Shown here: in pieces, positions 5,398-6,431 of the stretch
Layout of the letters: the number at the start of each line of letters is the position of its first letter
Position numbering within the stretch: position 1 is the stretch's first letter
Origin: CAYOEZ01 sp964402955
Lineage (GTDB): Bacteria; Chloroflexota; DTOL01; DAOUCN01
Direction: 5' to 3'
NCBI GenBank assembly: GCA_964402955.1
Contig: CAYOEZ010000252.1
Location: forward strand, 1 to 6,431
DNA length: 6,431 bases
Program-made: the position numbers and the translations under genes
Notes under the pieces: model-generated
Seen by the model: only the letters and a program-made list of their open reading frames with translations
Told to the model about the DNA's origin: nothing
The model's database searches: none

Positions 5398-6431
5398 ATG
5401 ACACAGGAGACTGAGCGTGCCGCCCGCTTCGGCGCTGCGCTGGATTTCGCCGGTAGCCAGGTGCGCAAGCTCATCGAAACATACCCCGACTTCTTCCCGA
5501 TGTATACGGTGAATGGCAAGTGGAAGCACAGCGGCGAAGCCTGGACCAACTGGTGTGAGGGCTTCCTGGGCGGACAAATGTGGCTGCTGCACCGCCACAG
5601 CGGCGACCCCTACTGGCGCGCCAAAGCTGAGCATTACTCGCACGTTCTCGAACAGCGCAAGAGCGATCGCAACGTGCACGACCTGGGATTTCTCTTCTGG
5701 TCAACCTGGAAGCGCTGGTATAACCTGACCGGTGACGAGGCCATCAACAAAGTCGTGATCGAAGCCGGGCAGACGCTGAGCCTGCGCTTCAAGGAGAAGG
5801 GCCGCTACCTGCGCTCGTTTGTCTCCGACGAGAGCCTGTTCATCGACATCATGATGAACGTCGGCATCATCTTCTACGCTGCCCAGCAGACAAAGGATGC
5901 CAACCTGCTGCGTCTAGCCACCGAGCACAGCCTGACCTCGCGCCGCTTCCTCGTGCGTGGCGACGGCAGCACGGCGCACGAAGGTATCTTCGATCTTGGC
6001 ACGGGCGAGTTCCTGCGCCAGAGCACCCACCAGGGCTGGCGCGATGATTCCTCGTGGGCGCGTGGCCTGGCCTGGGCGCTGTACGGCTTCGGCACCGTCT
6101 ATAGCTTCACCCGTGACGCGCGCTTCCTGCAGACGGCGCAAGCCTGCGCCAATTTCTACATCGAGCGCACGCCCGCCCACGGCGTTCCACCCAACGATTG
6201 GGACGAGGCTGCCAACGCGGCCCTGCCCTACGAAAGCTCAGCGGCGGCGATCGCTGCCAGCGGCATGCTCAGCCTGGCGCGGCTCAGCGGCGACGTTGCG
6301 CGCGCTCGCCTCTATCAGGACTATGCTCTGCGCATCCTCGACACGCTGACGACGCCGGAGTTCCTGGCCAACGAGACGCCCGGCTGGGAAGGCGTGCTCA
6401 AGCACGGCATGTACCACCAGCGGCGCGGCCT
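5398..6431 (+). CDS. Glycoside hydrolase family 88 unsaturated glucuronyl hydrolase, partial at right edge
   Basis: The first 344 residues of a GH88-type hydrolase are visible; family members are usually about 370-400, so only a short tail is missing. These enzymes remove the 4,5-unsaturated uronic acid that polysaccharide lyases leave on oligosaccharides, by hydrating the double bond. Key positions of the Bacillus unsaturated glucuronyl hydrolase (Asp88, Asp149) appear as Asp95 in HDLGF (94-98) and Asp150 in FIDIMMN (148-154). The family segment STAHEGIFDLGTGEF (191-205), the core HQGWRDDSSWARGLAW (211-226), and later PYESSAAAIAASGML also fit. Trp and Tyr residues along the chain suit an alpha6/alpha6 barrel. 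There is no signal peptide, so it should act in the cytoplasm on imported oligosaccharides. The ATG has GAAGGAG at 5386-5392, 5 nt upstream. It is divergent from the SDR operon across a shared control region. GH105 is the close alternative. Confidence 0.92.
   Translation, partial: MTQETERAARFGAALDFAGSQVRKLIETYPDFFPMYTVNGKWKHSGEAWTNWCEGFLGGQMWLLHRHSGDPYWRAKAEHYSHVLEQRKSDRNVHDLGFLFWSTWKRWYNLTGDEAINKVVIEAGQTLSLRFKEKGRYLRSFVSDESLFIDIMMNVGIIFYAAQQTKDANLLRLATEHSLTSRRFLVRGDGSTAHEGIFDLGTGEFLRQSTHQGWRDDSSWARGLAWALYGFGTVYSFTRDARFLQTAQACANFYIERTPAHGVPPNDWDEAANAALPYESSAAAIAASGMLSLARLSGDVARARLYQDYALRILDTLTTPEFLANETPGWEGVLKHGMYHQRRG

Overview
This is a GC-rich window, probably chromosomal, from a bacterium that breaks down carbohydrates. 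Gene content, strong Shine-Dalgarno sites, and G/C-rich intergenic hairpins built on TAGGGGC- and CCCCCAA-type motifs would fit a Chloroflexota-like organism. That placement is an impression from motif style and protein families, not the result of a search.

Layout. (1) 1-398, minus strand, open at the left edge: an open frame that looks like the N-terminus of a type I restriction methylase (HsdM) joined in frame to the C-terminal tail of an oligopeptide/dipeptide ABC-transporter ATPase (OppD/DppD-like). It keeps a good promoter and ribosome binding site and is most simply a gene-fusion remnant. (2) 399-645: intergenic region with two divergent sigma70-type promoters. (3) 646-1800, plus: a Gfo/Idh/MocA-family NAD(P)-dependent oxidoreductase. 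(4) 1814-1850: a perfect 16-bp hairpin between convergent genes. (5) A minus-strand block read from right to left: an SDR oxidoreductase (5168-4383), a URO-D/corrinoid-methyltransferase-superfamily protein (4276-3149) and an MFS transporter that probably starts at a TTG codon (3138-1864). The last two are tightly spaced and probably translationally coupled; the SDR is separated from them by 106 bp of repeat and hairpin DNA. (6) 5169-5397: a divergent control region whose two promoters flank an 86-bp inverted-repeat element. (7) 5398 to the right edge, plus: a GH88-type unsaturated glucuronyl hydrolase, missing its last residues.

How the genes may work together (inference). GH88 enzymes remove the unsaturated uronic acid that polysaccharide lyases leave at the non-reducing end of oligosaccharides. 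The MFS protein could move a small product, and the SDR and Gfo/Idh enzymes are the usual types that oxidise or reduce sugars, keto-uronates or inositols. The URO-D-like protein lacks the zinc-site spacing of characterised methyltransferases and has no obvious role in such a pathway; it is the least understood member. No CRISPR array, tRNA, rRNA, transposase or phage gene was recognised.
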